The notes under the pieces are model-generated. The model was not told where the DNA came from, ran no database searches, and was given only the letters and a program-made list of their open reading frames with translations. Source: Ambrosia x helenae (lineage: Eukaryota; Streptophyta; Magnoliopsida; Asterales; Asteraceae). Taken from it: a stretch of 64,000 bases of DNA. Both the position numbers and the translations under genes were made by a program. The stretch spans positions 4,656,001 to 4,720,000 of the forward strand of contig CM061231.1 of NCBI GenBank assembly GCA_030844895.1. The letters are read 5' to 3'. Below are positions 10,779 through 22,367 of the stretch, one piece after another; position 1 is the first letter of the stretch; the number at the start of each line of letters is the position of its first letter.

Positions 10779-11521
10779 TCACGAATCCAGAAGTCGCACT
10801 TGGAGAATTTTTGCATATGACTGCTCACTTTTCAGAAGTTCCAAGATCAGTCGTAGGTGTTGCTCGTGCTCTCCCCTACTCTTGGAATAGATCAGAATGT
10901 TGTCTATGAACACTATGACAAATTTGTCTAGATAGGGTTTGCACACACGGTTCATGAGGTCCATGAACACAGCTGGTGCATTGGTCAGCCCGAAGAGCAT
11001 TACCAAAAATTCATAGTGCCCATAACGAGTTCGAAAGGCTGTCTTTGGCACATCCTCCTCTCGGACTCTCAGTTGATGATACCCCGACCTTAAGTCAATC
11101 TTGGAATAGAAACTCGACCCCTGAAGCTGGTCGAATAGATCATCAATACGAAGTAAAGGGTAGTGGTTTTTAATTGTCACCTTGTTCAATTCCCGGTAAT
11201 CGATACACATACGGGAACTCCCATCCTTTTTCTTAACAAATAAGACTGGAGTTCCCCAAGGTGAAGAACGAGGTCTAATGAAACCCCTGTCCAATAGCTC
11301 TTGGAGTTGGGTGGATAGTTCTTGAAGTTCGCCTGGTGCTAGGCGGTATGGTGCACGCGCAACTGGGCGGCTCCTGGTGCATGGTCAATTTGAAATTCCA
11401 CTTGTCGAACAGGTGGAAGTCCGGGTAATTCCTCTGGGAAGACATCTGGAAAATCCTGAACTACAGGGATATCCTCAATTTTTGTTTCAACTTCAGCTCG
11501 AGTATCAGAAATGTTAGCCAA
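10779..11521 (-). pseudogene. Gypsy reverse transcriptase region with altered catalytic motif
   Basis: Two frames give DFPDVFPEELPGLPP (about 11420-11470), then SPWGTPVLFVKKKDGSSRMC, IDYRELNKVTIKNHYPLL, KIDLRSGYHQLRV and FGLTNAPAVFMDLMN. These are the canonical ordered motifs of Gypsy reverse transcriptase. The active-site motif reads FIDN instead of FIDD: the codon at 10899-10901 is AAC on the minus strand where GAC is expected. A frame change lies between 11339 and 11294. This copy could not supply polymerase activity. Confidence 0.92.
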
Positions 11522-11859
11522 TATGGCTGGGTAGCCCTTCCGAATACACTTCTAGGCTTTCAGGAAAGAGATGATGCCCATCATGGCACCACCAGGATCA
11601 CCCTGGACAGATAAGAATTCTCCACTAGGGAGAGGGATACGAACAATCTTCTCTTGACAGAGAATTTTCAGCGTGTTACTTGGACAACCAATCCATGCCA
11701 ACCACGAGATCAAAGCTTCCTAGGGTGATAGGTAAGAGGTCGATGGCAAACAACTATCCATCTAGTTCGAGCTTACAGTCACGATGGATGTGGGTTACCT
11801 TAACAGGCTTCCCATCAGCTAACTCTATAAAGTACGGGGTATCAAGAAGTGTAGGAACT

Positions 11860-11935
11860 ATCCCTAGTTGTTTGCTAAGTTTTGATGACACAAAACTATA
11901 GTCTGCACCAGCATCATATAAAACAGAAGCGAGAG
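11860..11935 (-). pseudogene. Gypsy aspartic protease motif
   Basis: The minus strand reads ASVLYDAGADYSFVSSKL. The usual retroviral-type protease signature at this place is a D-T/S-G-A triad. Here the Thr/Ser position is Ala (DAGA), so the catalytic triad is impaired. It lies between gag relics and reverse transcriptase, as in all Ty3/Gypsy elements. Confidence 0.7.
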
Positions 11936-11944
11936 TGGCGTTTT

Positions 11945-12960
11945 AGGAACACGTATCCGTCACGCCGTTGTTATCAGTCCTGGCCTCCCCAGAGCCCATC
12001 ACAAATGCTCCTCCACGAGCCCCATTGTTGTTGTTACTGTTGTGGTTATTGTTGAAGGACTTATACCGCATACTATCCCACGTTCTCTTGTTATCACCAA
12101 AAGTAGAAGATGAAGCACCCTGCTTCGGAAAAGTACCATGCTCAACAGCCTCGTCGGTGAGTTTGTGAGCCAGGTGAAAGGTTTGTTATATTCTGGGTAG
12201 GTGAGCCGTAGTAGCCATGCTACGAACCTGTGGGATAACCCCTTTGGTGTGAAGCTCGATCCGTTTGTAATGTAGGTTAAATATGTATGAGCATGTAGTA
12301 GCTAACTCCTGTAGCTTGGTAGTGTAGGCGTCGATTTCAGACCCATCCGTCTTTAGGTAACAAGTTTCTAAATTTCATCATGGGGGTTACATTCTCCACC
12401 CAAGTATCTGTAACTCATCGAGTGTGCATGTGGCATACATTACCTCATCCTGCCTGGGGGCAAATGCACAGAGCAAGGACTTATACTACCAAAGCAATCA
12501 GACGGTCTCCTTCAGTTCCGTTGGAGTTATCGAGGTTTACAACCAATAAAAGGCTTGGAAATACAATGTGCGTTCAAGGTATAAGAAAGTTCAAATGTGG
12601 AAGTCAGGGGAAAAGAATGATTTAGCAAAATAGATCTTTACTAGCTTGGAAAGATGCGAGGGCCTCAACCACCCTATCGTTGATCATAAGAACTCAGTCT
12701 TATCTAAGTTAGCAAAGGAAAATGAAAGAAAAGATAGGTAAGAAAAGGTAAGAGCCAATCGTCGCCATGCTCTGTCTAGATAGTAGAGCCTTCATCGTCA
12801 CTTTCCATGTGCTCGTCCTGCTCAGGTTCCCCTTCCATCTCTTATCCTTCCTCTTTTGCGATGTCAGTGTTATATGGTTCTCATCACGTACAATCTCCTT
12901 CTCTAGTCCTATGTGAACCAGTTTATTGGTAAGCTGTACCACTCGTTCCTCCAATCGTGG
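11945..12960 (-). pseudogene. Gypsy gag relics
   Basis: Minus-strand fragments include AYTTKLQELATTC, a YKRIEL block, HLAHKLTDEAVE and further right MEERVVQLTNKL. These are spaced as in chromovirus Gag, with several stops and frame changes between them. No CCHC zinc knuckle could be read with confidence; the expected place holds an Asn-rich stretch (about 12005-12055). Confidence 0.6.
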
Positions 12961-13630
12961 CTATCAGCCATTAGTAGGTTTCATCCTCCCTTGTGATGTT
13001 GCATTACATCGCAGGCTTTACGTAACTCCCCAAGAGTGTGTGTAACAAGTCCCGATCTAATGTGTTCCCATGAATCTACCATATACTTATGAGTAACAGG
13101 GATATGCAGTCATACGTCCGCCCGCTCATACTAGGCGTAAGGTACTAAAGTAAGAAATAAGTTCTATATGCGTAACCCAGTCCCGTCTGAGTTTCGAATG
13201 GGGGTAAGAAAGATCAAGTAGCAAGGAACAGGAACTAATTGTCTCCTTGCTAAGTGACAAAAGATAAGTCTCAGCATTCGAATTCCTTCATAGTTGATTT
13301 AATGGTACCATGTCATGCGCATCGTGCAGCTTCCTGTGTACGTGCGCCATAACGCTCGCAAGGCTCCCTCCCTTGTACTATTGTTGTCTCCTCGTCCATG
13401 AGGTTAGTTAGGATATTACTCCCAGTAATGCGCCACCTGGTGTAACCCTAGGTTCCCACCATTGACGTGTTAAGAATTTAGTCTAGAACTAGGAGATAAC
13501 ATATCTCCCGAAATCATATGTTGTAGATATATGTAGCTAATAGCTAGTTGTGCACTTAAGTTGTGAGTGTACTTATGCTATAATGATTATAGACTAGACT
13601 CAACATGCAGTCCTAGTTCACTATAACCAA

Positions 13631-13644
13631 TGGCTCTGATACCA
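13631..13644 (-). other. Primer binding site of the Gypsy element
   Basis: On minus, TGGTATCAGAGCCA begins three bases inside the 5' LTR boundary at 13648. It is complementary to the 3' end of initiator tRNA-Met. Confidence 0.9.
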
Positions 13645-13647
13645 ATC

Positions 13648-16390
13648 TGTCACACCCTCAAATTTCCACTGCGGGGTTTATACCGCGAGGCGCGTGACAT
13701 ACCAGGATCCCATAGCCATAAGTCACAGGAACGAACTCTAAATGCCCAAACCATTTAGTTCGTTTTCAAAAACCAAGTTTAGTTAAGCTGCGGAAGCGTA
13801 AACCAAATTTAAAACCTTTTAAAAACTTGCGCAAAACAACGCACCCAAATTAAAACCATACGAAAGCATAATATATAATTTATGTGTATGCCCGAGAGCC
13901 CAGATGCAGTGAAGTGTACAGTGCTTTCTAATCCTGGCACCGGAAGCTAACTACCTGCAAAAGCATGTAAATCGTGGGTCAACAAACAATGTTGGTGAGT
14001 TCACTAAGTAAAGTAGGTGAGTAAGTAAAAGCGTAGGTTTCCCAAACCATGTAACCAAATGAAAGTGTCGGTCTCCCAGACCACATAACAGTAAGTAAGA
14101 ACGTCGGCCTCCTTGGCCACAAGTAAATAGCTAATTCATATGCCAGGGGTAGCTAGCCCACTCATGATAACTAAAACCGGCGAATACCGAACTACTAATG
14201 AACAAGTTCCCATAACCGGGAGAAAAGTGCCTTGCGTCATTGCCCATCAACAATGACTATGTTTGAAGCTAATAGTTCACATCCGTGCTCCCAGCACGAT
14301 GTGAGGTTTGTTAGACCTAATAGCGCTATCAACTAATTAACCCGCTTGCCCAACCGGCAATTGATTCGGTATTTTGAAGGACTTAAAAGATGTGTTTGGT
14401 TTAGTTCATCAAGGACATATATATGAATTAGTAAAAGTAGATTTACCTCGTAAATCATGCACCCCAAACCCGGGATGTGTAAAAGTAGTCCCAACCCGGA
14501 CTAGAAACGTTACGTAAGTTGTCTCAACCCGAGACGCATGCTTTTGAGAAAAGAGTAGTGAAACTCACCTTATCGCGTAAGCAAAGAATCCGAACAGCAA
14601 GTATTATATGCTACCGACACCCTAATAACAGTGTCACTACGTGAGTATAGGCGTAACATCATTACACCATATAACTCGTTTGTCCAAGGCGTTTTAATAT
14701 TCAAAAGTGTGTATGCGACGCCTAGTGATTCTACATGCAATAGTAAACCCTACGGACTCGTTGGTGAATGAGTTGGTTATAATTAGTTTCTACAGCCCGT
14801 ATGTGTCATAAACATGTGTACTTCCGTTATATGTCAATTTTAGATCACCTAAGACCTCAAGTAATCACATAAGCACATAATACACAATCTGTGTTTTCAG
14901 GACAGATTGTGCGCCATCAAAACGAATTTATTTAAAATAGTAAACCAGTGAGTTATCCTCCAAAATTTTTACTGAATTTTCTTTGGAATTCACTTGGCAA
15001 TACCTATTTTTGTTTTGTCTTAATTCCAAACACAAAAATTATAAAAATTCGTACAACACAGCAGTGTTCAGAAAATTTCCTCAACAGGTCAGTTTAGTAG
15101 GAAAATTCTTAAAAATTGTGTATTCATCCAAACGAGATGAATCCACCTGGAAAAGCTCTATTTTTCCAGTATTGACCTACTGTAAAAATTTCATAACCTA
15201 ACTCCTTGTAAATCTCGAGTTATGACCATTTAAAGTTAGCCCAGTTTACAAATCCGAAAATCTGATATGACCCCTAATCAATTAAAATTCCAAAAACGAC
15301 TCAAACGATGTCCAAATTCGATGGTTTTGCCCATTATGAAAAGCTAAGACCTTGTAAGTTACAATCATGCAAAGAATCGATCAAACCAATTATTTTCAAG
15401 CCACGAAACAGACCCTACAATTCGACATTCAGAATCTGTCCAGATTCTGATCGTGCAATATTATCAATTATATCAAACCCTAGTTGCATATTATCAATCA
15501 ATAACACCTAATAATCATCATACAACTTTCCTAATACCTATTCCCATCAGATCCTATTATCAAACATGTCAAGATCAAAGCTTTTAGGATCAAAACACCA
15601 ATAACTTGCGCAACAAGCATCCTATGATGTTACTACGCGTTTATTAATAGGTTTAATCCGTTTAATCTTCAAAAAGACTCATGTTTTAACGTTTATTAAA
15701 CCCATTCAGACCTGGACAAACTTGTTATATGATTTTTACAATAAAACATAAAGTAAAAAGCGTAAGAAATCATGAGTTATACCCTTAGCTCTTCAAATCA
15801 ATCAATCGCGCGCCTTGGAGCCTCCCAATTGATGATCTTGAGCCTTAGCAGGAGTTTTTGGAGTGAAATATTCATGTGGGGCAGTAAGGGGGCGATTAGG
15901 GTTGAGTATGAGGGCTGCATGGGGGTTAAGGATGCTTATATACGAGTTTGAGGCGGTTTAAACCCGTCAGATAGGTTCGAGCGGCCGCTCGGAGCCTGTG
16001 AGCGGCCGCTCACAGGTCCGGGTGGCGCGCTTTTGCCTCGTTTCGCCTCCCGACGCGTTATCCTTCGACGTTTTCGTTATTTCGGACCGTAACAAGTGTA
16101 ACCCCATGCATTAAGACCCTAATCAACCTCATGCTCCACTTTTAATGATTTCTATTAACGTGTTCGGTTTAGGTTCACATAATCACGTATGGTTTTCACA
16201 TAAGTTTGTCAGGTATCACCGAGACACATAAGTTTATTATTCACCAACGTCCGAGGTTCACTAATCATGCAATCACACCTTGACTCATAACCATGCACGT
16301 ATGTCTTATCTAACTAACCCTAGTTAAGTATAATGCAAGGAATGTAACTAGAGTTTAGTTAAAGTGAGAACCTGAATTTTCGAGGTATCA
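13648..16390 (-). repeat. 5' LTR of the Gypsy element (right copy)
   Basis: 2,743 bp, the same length as the left copy and identical in every stretch compared. The palindromes are at 15979-16016 and the TATA word at 15934-15943. As the 5' LTR it would drive genomic RNA from right to left. Confidence 0.92.
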
Positions 16391-16395
16391 CACAC

Positions 16396-16985
16396 ATCTC
16401 TCGGATTGCTTCCTCTTTGACGTTTGTTCATAAGGTGGTTGAAAAGTTGTTGAAGTTGGTCAATTTTTTTCGTAATATTCATTTTTATGGTTTTCAATAA
16501 ATGTAAAACACGACTCGAAATCCTTTTAGCTATATCACGAATTCTATTACTATCGTTTCTATAGGTTGCTATAACGAGTGATAATGAATTATCACTACCA
16601 TAACAAATCGAACAACACCACTATTTTATAATTATTTCACATTACGCACTTGCTACATGAAGTTGTGGCCACCAATAATTCCACTTCACATTCCTATGTG
16701 TTGTTTCTGTCGATTAATGAAATGGACAATATTTTGACTTAAGGAACCTCCAATAATAATTCATGATTCCACACTCCACTTTGAAATGTTTTCATCCAGG
16801 CTCATCTTTTTCTTATTTTTTTATAAAAAGAGAACAAAAAATAAATTTTTAACTGAAGTCCACTAAACGCAACTTATAAAAAGATGTATAAAAAACTTTA
16901 CATAACATTTTTTACGGCATAAATAACTTTTATATAGCTGATCAGCTATTATATATATCTATATCTATATCTATCTATCTATCTA
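16396..16985. other. Older repeat sequence flanking the Gypsy element
   Basis: The stretch 16500-16620 shares GGTTGCTATAACGAGTG and nearby words with the Helitron-like sequence ending at 2106. It is likely a decayed Helitron. A short minus-strand frame beginning MNITKKIDQLQQLF (16480-16396) continues across the Gypsy target site into 5771-5679 when the insertion is mentally removed. It then reaches a stop; its family is not recognised. A TATC/TATATC microsatellite occupies about 16954-16990. Confidence 0.4.
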
Positions 16986-17677
16986 TCTATACATATAATA
17001 AACCAAAGCCATTTTAATGACATGACACTCAAAGAGGCATTATCTTCCTTGAGTGTGTCATGTGTCATCTCATGTGGCATTGAAATATTTTAGGAAAAAA
17101 ATAATTTAAAAACAGAATTTGATTTTTAACCCTCATGTCTCCTCTCATAATTTTTAAACGTTAATATCTTTAATATACGAGATTTTTTAAAGAAAAAAAT
17201 TACACCAAATTAACGAGCGTTTTATTATCTTTCCAACGAGTACCATAGTGTTATATACAAAACAGAGAAATTTTTTTATGGGGTTTTGTTTATACAGGAA
17301 AAAAAACACAAAGTGTTCAGGTAAATCATTAATCATATATATGCAAGTCACTAATTATGTTCAAATCAGTAAATATGAAAAAAAAATTTCAACCAGAGCC
17401 GAATAGGTTAATAGAGTTATACGTTGTTTTAAGATAAGTATCAATATTAGTATGTTAGAGTTGTACATTTGTTTAGTCTTTAGGATATGTGTTAATATTA
17501 TAGTTGCATTAAAGTTCTACATTCTTTTAGGTTAGGCGTTAGCATTGGAGTTGTACATTGTTAATTTGTTTTAGGTTAGATATTAATATTAGAGTCATAC
17601 ATCAGTCTATTTCATATGTAAAATTGATGTATCATATTAAATTTCTCAACCCGGGACGCTCCCGGGGTATAATCTAG
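16986..17677 (+). mobile_element. Helitron, non-autonomous (first of a tandem pair)
   Basis: The 5' end is TCTATACATATAATAAACC at about 16986; the exact base is blurred by the preceding TATC microsatellite. The 3' end has a 7-bp perfect stem CCCGGGA-cgc-TCCCGGG (17650-17666), then GTATAAT and CTAG (17674-17677) followed by T. There is no coding sequence. It shares the phrases CAAATTAACGAGCGTTTT and TTTCCAACGAGTACCATAG with the next element. Confidence 0.8.
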
Positions 17678-18175
17678 TATATAATAAACCAAAGCATTTT
17701 TATGACATGTCATAATATTATGCAATCTCTCTTTTGAGAGATGCCACATAGGATGTGATGTGACAACTCTAGGCCAATTAACAAAAGGAATAAATATGGT
17801 TTAAATATGATTTAACATAATCTATTAAATACCTAATCTACTAAATGTAAATATTAAAACTTTATTATTTTCTCTCTCATGTTTCCTCTCATAACTTTTA
17901 AATGTTAATATCTTTTATATACGAGATTTTTTAAAGAAAAAAAAATTACACCAAATTAACGAGCGTTTTATTATCTTTCCAACGAGTACCATAGTGCTAT
18001 ATAAAAAACGGAGAAAAAAACGACTATTTTTTGTAACCCGACAGGTATTGTGTCAGGTTTGGAATTAGTTTAAAAAAAATTGTGGGTTTGGGTCGGGCCT
18101 GGGATTAGGTGATACCCGACCCAATTACCCTTTTTAATATTAGAATATGATAACTTATGGCAGAGATTTGTTTAA

Positions 18176-18235
<60 letters not shown>

Positions 18236-18341
18236 CATTAATCATATATTGGCAGATGTCATTTTTATAGTTTAGATACTTCTAATTTTATTCACTTTAC
18301 TTAGATTTATCAACCCGGGACGCTCCCGGGGTATAAACTAG
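17678..18341 (+). mobile_element. Helitron, non-autonomous (second of the tandem pair)
   Basis: It begins TATATAATAAACCAAAGC directly after the CTAG of the first copy. It ends with the same 3' hairpin (18314-18330), GTATAAA and CTAG (18338-18341) followed by T. It has the same family sequence as the first copy, with different internal indels. An AAT microsatellite of about 20 units is at 18174-18235. Confidence 0.8.
18174..18235. repeat. (AAT)n microsatellite
   Basis: About 20 uninterrupted trinucleotide units inside the second Helitron; likely length-polymorphic. Confidence 0.95.
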
Positions 18342-20128
18342 TTTTACATATATGACAAAATACTAGCATGCGCCAATAACACCGATAAATAAATGTTTGT
18401 ATATTCCCAAAACATTAAGTGACTTAATCGAGCCGGAAAGAACAAGACTTATTTTCGAAAATAAGTAAATACTTTGGTTTGTTTAGACAGGAATACTTTG
18501 TTATTAAGTATTTCAATGATTTAATAAATTTAGCTTGTTGGGAAATCATACTTTGTTCAGTCTCCAAAAGACTTGTTTACGAAAACTAAATAGCTTATCT
18601 TGTTAGGCAATCATACTTTATTCTCAAGTATTTCAACAAATTTGGTTGGATTAGTATAGTCATGTGTAAGCATGATTTACACTCACAATGGCTCTAGCGA
18701 TATCCTCACTTTCTCTAGAAAAAAAATCAACGGTTATGCTTTCCTTAATGACAAAATGTCATGTGCGAGCAAGAGGTTTTATCATGGTGAGCCTTCTTGT
18801 GCTGGATTTTCTATGGAATTAGTGACAAAGTCACCAGCGCTATCTGCGATCGCAACGCAGGTGCCCTTTGCAAGTAGGTGTACCGGGCTTAGTTCGATGT
18901 TAAAAAAATACTTTTATTGCATCTATACAAAAATCACGAGGTTACACATAAAATTCAACAAACCTAATTCCTATAAACAGCTAATTCCTTCAAAAAAGTA
19001 TGAAACTGGATGTGATGACTATAAATGTCTTTATTATTATATGACCCACAATCTTGTTGGCTTTACACCGTAGAACATTATCCACACAAAATATTAATTT
19101 TATTAAAATCATTTTAATTTTCACACACAACTTGCATCTCCAACAATATATAGCTATAATCCAAGCAAAGGGAATCTGCAACAATGGCAGCTTCTTCACT
19201 CATACTAATCATCTTCTTCTGCATTCTCTTTCAGTTGTTCATATCCATTTCCGAAGCCATTCTTCCATAGTATCGACACCTTCAACGACGATTTTCTTAA
19301 TCTACTTTGTAGGGCCGAGACATGACAGATTGGTCGAGCCAACCAATGCAGACGGCCCACCACTGCCTTCCAAAGCTTCCAGTCTGGATCCATGGTGCTG
19401 CTGACAAATGGCCAATTGATTAAACTCGACTAAAAGGGTCCGGTTTTAAGTTCCAATGTACTTTCTTATTTTGTTTTGTTGTCTGAAACAGAATGTATTT
19501 TTGGATTCATAAATGTGATTTACAAAATTGTAAAAAAACTGTTGATGATATAAAACATGAGAATATTTGTCAATTACCTGTTATTTTATTAGTCTGTCAT
19601 GATGTCAAAAGGTAGGGCTGAATGAGGAGCATTTATACAAGGACTGAGACAGATTCCAACCATGAAAGCATTCAAGAGCATTTATGCAGTCACCCTCATC
19701 TGAAAAGAGGGAAGAGTTCAAGAGTTAATCCAAAATACTGGAAATTATTAAAAAACAAAAACAAAAACAAAAATATGCCTATGGGTTTCCCTTAACTATA
19801 TAGTCAAAGGGGACCCACACGCACGCCTTGGTGCTCAGGCAAGGCCTAGGCCTACGTCTAGGTCTAGGTGCGCCTAGGAGCCTTGAACATAGGAATGGGG
19901 ATTTTCTTCATCAGGTGCAAGTGAAGCGAGCACTTCGGTCCAGAGCCAATACCGGACTAAGCCGATGGACGGCCCTGGTTTTCTTAGCCAGGTCTCTCTC
20001 AAGCACTGCTTATAGTTCTTTGTAGGGATGGCAACAGCATAGGTATTGGTTACCCCGTACCGAATTGTAAAATTGTGCCCCGTACCTGGCCCAATATCCA
20101 TCATGAGTTGGATACTTACCCATGCATA
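18342..20128. other. Unassigned, no intact gene
   Basis: Short open frames at 18672-19073 and 19054-19404 overlap each other and show no known domain. An ATG at 19184 starts a 28-codon frame (MAASSLILIIFFCIL...) that looks like a secretory signal peptide but stops at 19268-19270; it may be a gene relic. The stretch 19820-19890 contains 'aggcctaggcctacgtctag', another piece of the GAGGCG/CCTAGG repeat family. Confidence 0.35.
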
Positions 20129-20136
20129 CCCTCGGG

Positions 20137-20432
20137 TAGAGGTGTACAAATCGGTTAACCGGTTTTAAAAAAACCGGTTTTTTTGTCTAGTTTAAAATCG
20201 TTTTTTTTTTTTAAACCGGTTCGGTTTTAAAACCGGTTTTTATGCCAAAAAACCCAAACCGGTGAAACCGGTTGGGATCGGTTTTTAAACCGGTTTATCC
20301 TAAAAAACCGGTTTTTTTTTTTAAAAAAAATCGGTTTTAAAACCGGTTTGTTCATTGGTGCTGAATAACTGAAAAAAAAATCGGTTTTTTTAAAGCGGTT
20401 TTTTTTAAAACCGGTTTTTTTGTACACCTCTA
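20137..20432. mobile_element. hAT MITE with CCGGTT internal repeats
   Basis: The terminal inverted repeat TAGAGGTGTACAAA (20137) pairs with TTTGTACACCTCTA (ending 20432). A perfect 8-bp target duplication CCCTCGGG lies at 20129-20136 and 20433-20440. This is the signature of the hAT superfamily. The interior is a run of AACCGGTTTT words in both orientations, so the RNA or single strand could fold extensively. No coding sequence. Confidence 0.93.
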
Positions 20433-20569
20433 CCCTCGGGTAGTGGGTATATTCATTAGTTACAAAATACTAGTTGGGATTTTCAAGCAAATTTATTTTT
20501 CTTACCATTCTAGTTATTATATCATTTTATGTTTTTAATAACTAAAATATGATAGTAACATACATATCA

Positions 20570-20698
20570 ACCCATTACCTAGTGGTTTATTAGTACGGTA
20601 CTTGGCTCCACAAAGTGGTGTGGGTTCAAATCCTTGCATGTGAAAGGATAGGTGGCACTTAGATATAAAAAAATTGATGCTCAAACAAAAAAAAAAAC
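20570..20698 (+). mobile_element. Short tRNA-derived SINE
   Basis: An A-box-like TAGTGGTTTATTAGTACGG and a B box GGGTTCAAATCC (about 20629-20640) are followed by about 60 bp and an A-rich tail. The 8-bp duplication ACATATCA flanks it (20562-20569, 20699-20706). Length about 129 bp. The short duplication makes the exact ends less certain. Confidence 0.6.
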
Positions 20699-21021
20699 AC
20701 ATATCATCACGCCATAAGATGTTTGAAAAATCTAGAATATGTAATTTTTACGAAGATATAAAAACATTTGACGATAAGGGGAAATATGTAATTTAATTTT
20801 TGGTTTGGGTAAATATGTAATTGAGGTTTTTAATAGGGGGATATATGTAAATAATCCTAGAAAAATCACATTAGGTTTTTACGCCTACTATATATTTTTA
20901 TTATGCAATTTTTGTAATCTTAAGCATGCACTTTTTTTAGTGGACACAACCTGCTGAATCATTTTCTTCTAAAAACTTCAATTATGATTGTAATAATATA
21001 GTAACTGTAATATTATGCAAC

Positions 21022-22367
21022 TGATACGAACCCGTGGGTCGCTCCAGCTGAGTATTTGACCCATTTAGTTATTAGCCGGAATGGGTATTGGGAGGTTGAT
21101 GTTTTATATATCAAAACTAGGGTTTCTAAACCTTGTAATCGGAAATCACCCTTCTCAAACAGGACTCTATCTGTACTTCTCGTATATCAATCAAGCAAGC
21201 CGATTATAGCTCTTATCAATTGGTTTCATTGTCGGGAAACTTATGGTGCCTGGTAACCGGAAAAGTCGTACAGATGCAGGGGGGGTCGAATCCAAACCAA
21301 ATCGCAGCCCAGTTAGCAGTGATTGCCTCTCGATTGGAATCCATGGAAAGCTTGAAGGACGATGTAGCAGCCCTCAAAGCACATACTATTTCATCCGGGA
21401 TCAACCAGAAAGATGGGATGATGGTGAGAGTTCTGGTGATTCAATCAGACATTATCGTCCCTACAACAAAATTAATTTCACAAATTTCAGTGGAGGGGAT
21501 CCTCGAGGGTGGATTTTAAAAGCTGAGAAGTACTTCAAATATTATCAAATACAAGATGCGGAAAAAGTCGAGATAGCTTCTATGCATCTCAGCATCTAGG
21601 AGGAGACACACTTGACCTCTACTCTTGAATTTCAACAGATCAACCAATCACTTTCTGGAAAAAAATGATTCAGGTTTTTACCAGAAATTCTGGCCCCGCA
21701 GAGTTTCAAAATCCTGATGAATACTTGTGTAGCATACTAGCATCAAATAGACCGGTTCAGTTCAAGAATACAGGCAAGAATTCGCTAAGAGGTCTTCCAT
21801 GGTTTCAAATTGGACGGATCACTGCCTTTTGGGAGTCTTTCTCAGTGGTCTCAAGGAGGAATTAAAGTCAGATGTGCAACTTCACAAGCCCAGAGCTGGC
21901 TGTAGTGCCATCAGCCTTGCACTTGAATTCAAATCCAAGATCGAAATCTGGGAAGGCTGTCACTGTCACTGCCAAGACAGATTCAACTCCAGCCCCTTCA
22001 AGCTATATGATAACACGGCTGGTGTTGCACAACAATCACCAGAAATTCGTATATCTGATGCAGAAAAACAAAGCCCGTTCAGTCGGCCTTCAAGCCTCTC
22101 GAAGCTGCCACCAAGGAGAATAACCAGGTTGTTATCAGCAGCGCAAACTCCATTGACCGTCATGGCAGCTTCACTTGAACCGCTTCATCTAAACTTGAGG
22201 ATAAGTCACTTCCGCGCGAAAGCCCTTGTGACTACTCATTGCATGATTTACTCTTAGGTTACTAAGCAATGTTTTATGTAGTTTTTGTAATGTTTTATTA
22301 GACTGCACGGTGTGTGAGCGTGGAAGGGGGGTGTGAAGCCTTTCCATGCGAGTCACGCGGGAAGTGT
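21022..22367 (+). pseudogene. Ty3/Gypsy gag relic with LTR-like start
   Basis: TGATACGAACCC at 21022 looks like an LTR start. A primer-site-like ATTGGTTTCATTGTCGG follows at about 21217. The frames after 21270 read IASRLESMESLKDDVAALK, INFTNFSGGDPRGWILKAEK and GPAEFQNPDEYLCSI. After a frame change comes DHCLLGVFLSGLKEELKSDV. This is a Gypsy Gag with a stop near 21597 and frame changes near 21660 and 21790. Pol is missing. A purine-rich run ending GCGGGAAGTGT at 22367 precedes another TGATACGAACCC, so the element was reduced by internal deletion. Confidence 0.7.

Larger units (their letters stand above)
5772..16390 (-). mobile_element. Ty3/Gypsy chromovirus-type retrotransposon, structurally complete but coding-dead
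   Basis: Two LTRs of exactly 2,743 bp (5772-8514 and 13648-16390, offset 7,876) flank a 5.1 kb interior. A perfect 5-bp target duplication CACAT lies at 5767-5771 and 16391-16395. Reading the minus strand, the initiator tRNA-Met primer site is at 13644-13631, then gag relics, protease, reverse transcriptase, RNase H, integrase and a chromodomain-like tail. The polypurine tract TTGGGGATGATG comes just before the 3' LTR at 8515. Domain order and the C-terminal chromodomain mark a chromovirus, probably of the Tekay group (inference). Every LTR stretch I compared was identical, so insertion was recent, yet gag-pol is split across several frames with stops. The element therefore probably arrived already defective. 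Confidence 0.92.

Noticed and set aside
19184..19270. Secreted protein gene start (signal-peptide-like MAASSLILIIFF)
   Set aside because: The frame stops after 28 codons and the following sequence shows no recognisable secreted family; at most a relic.
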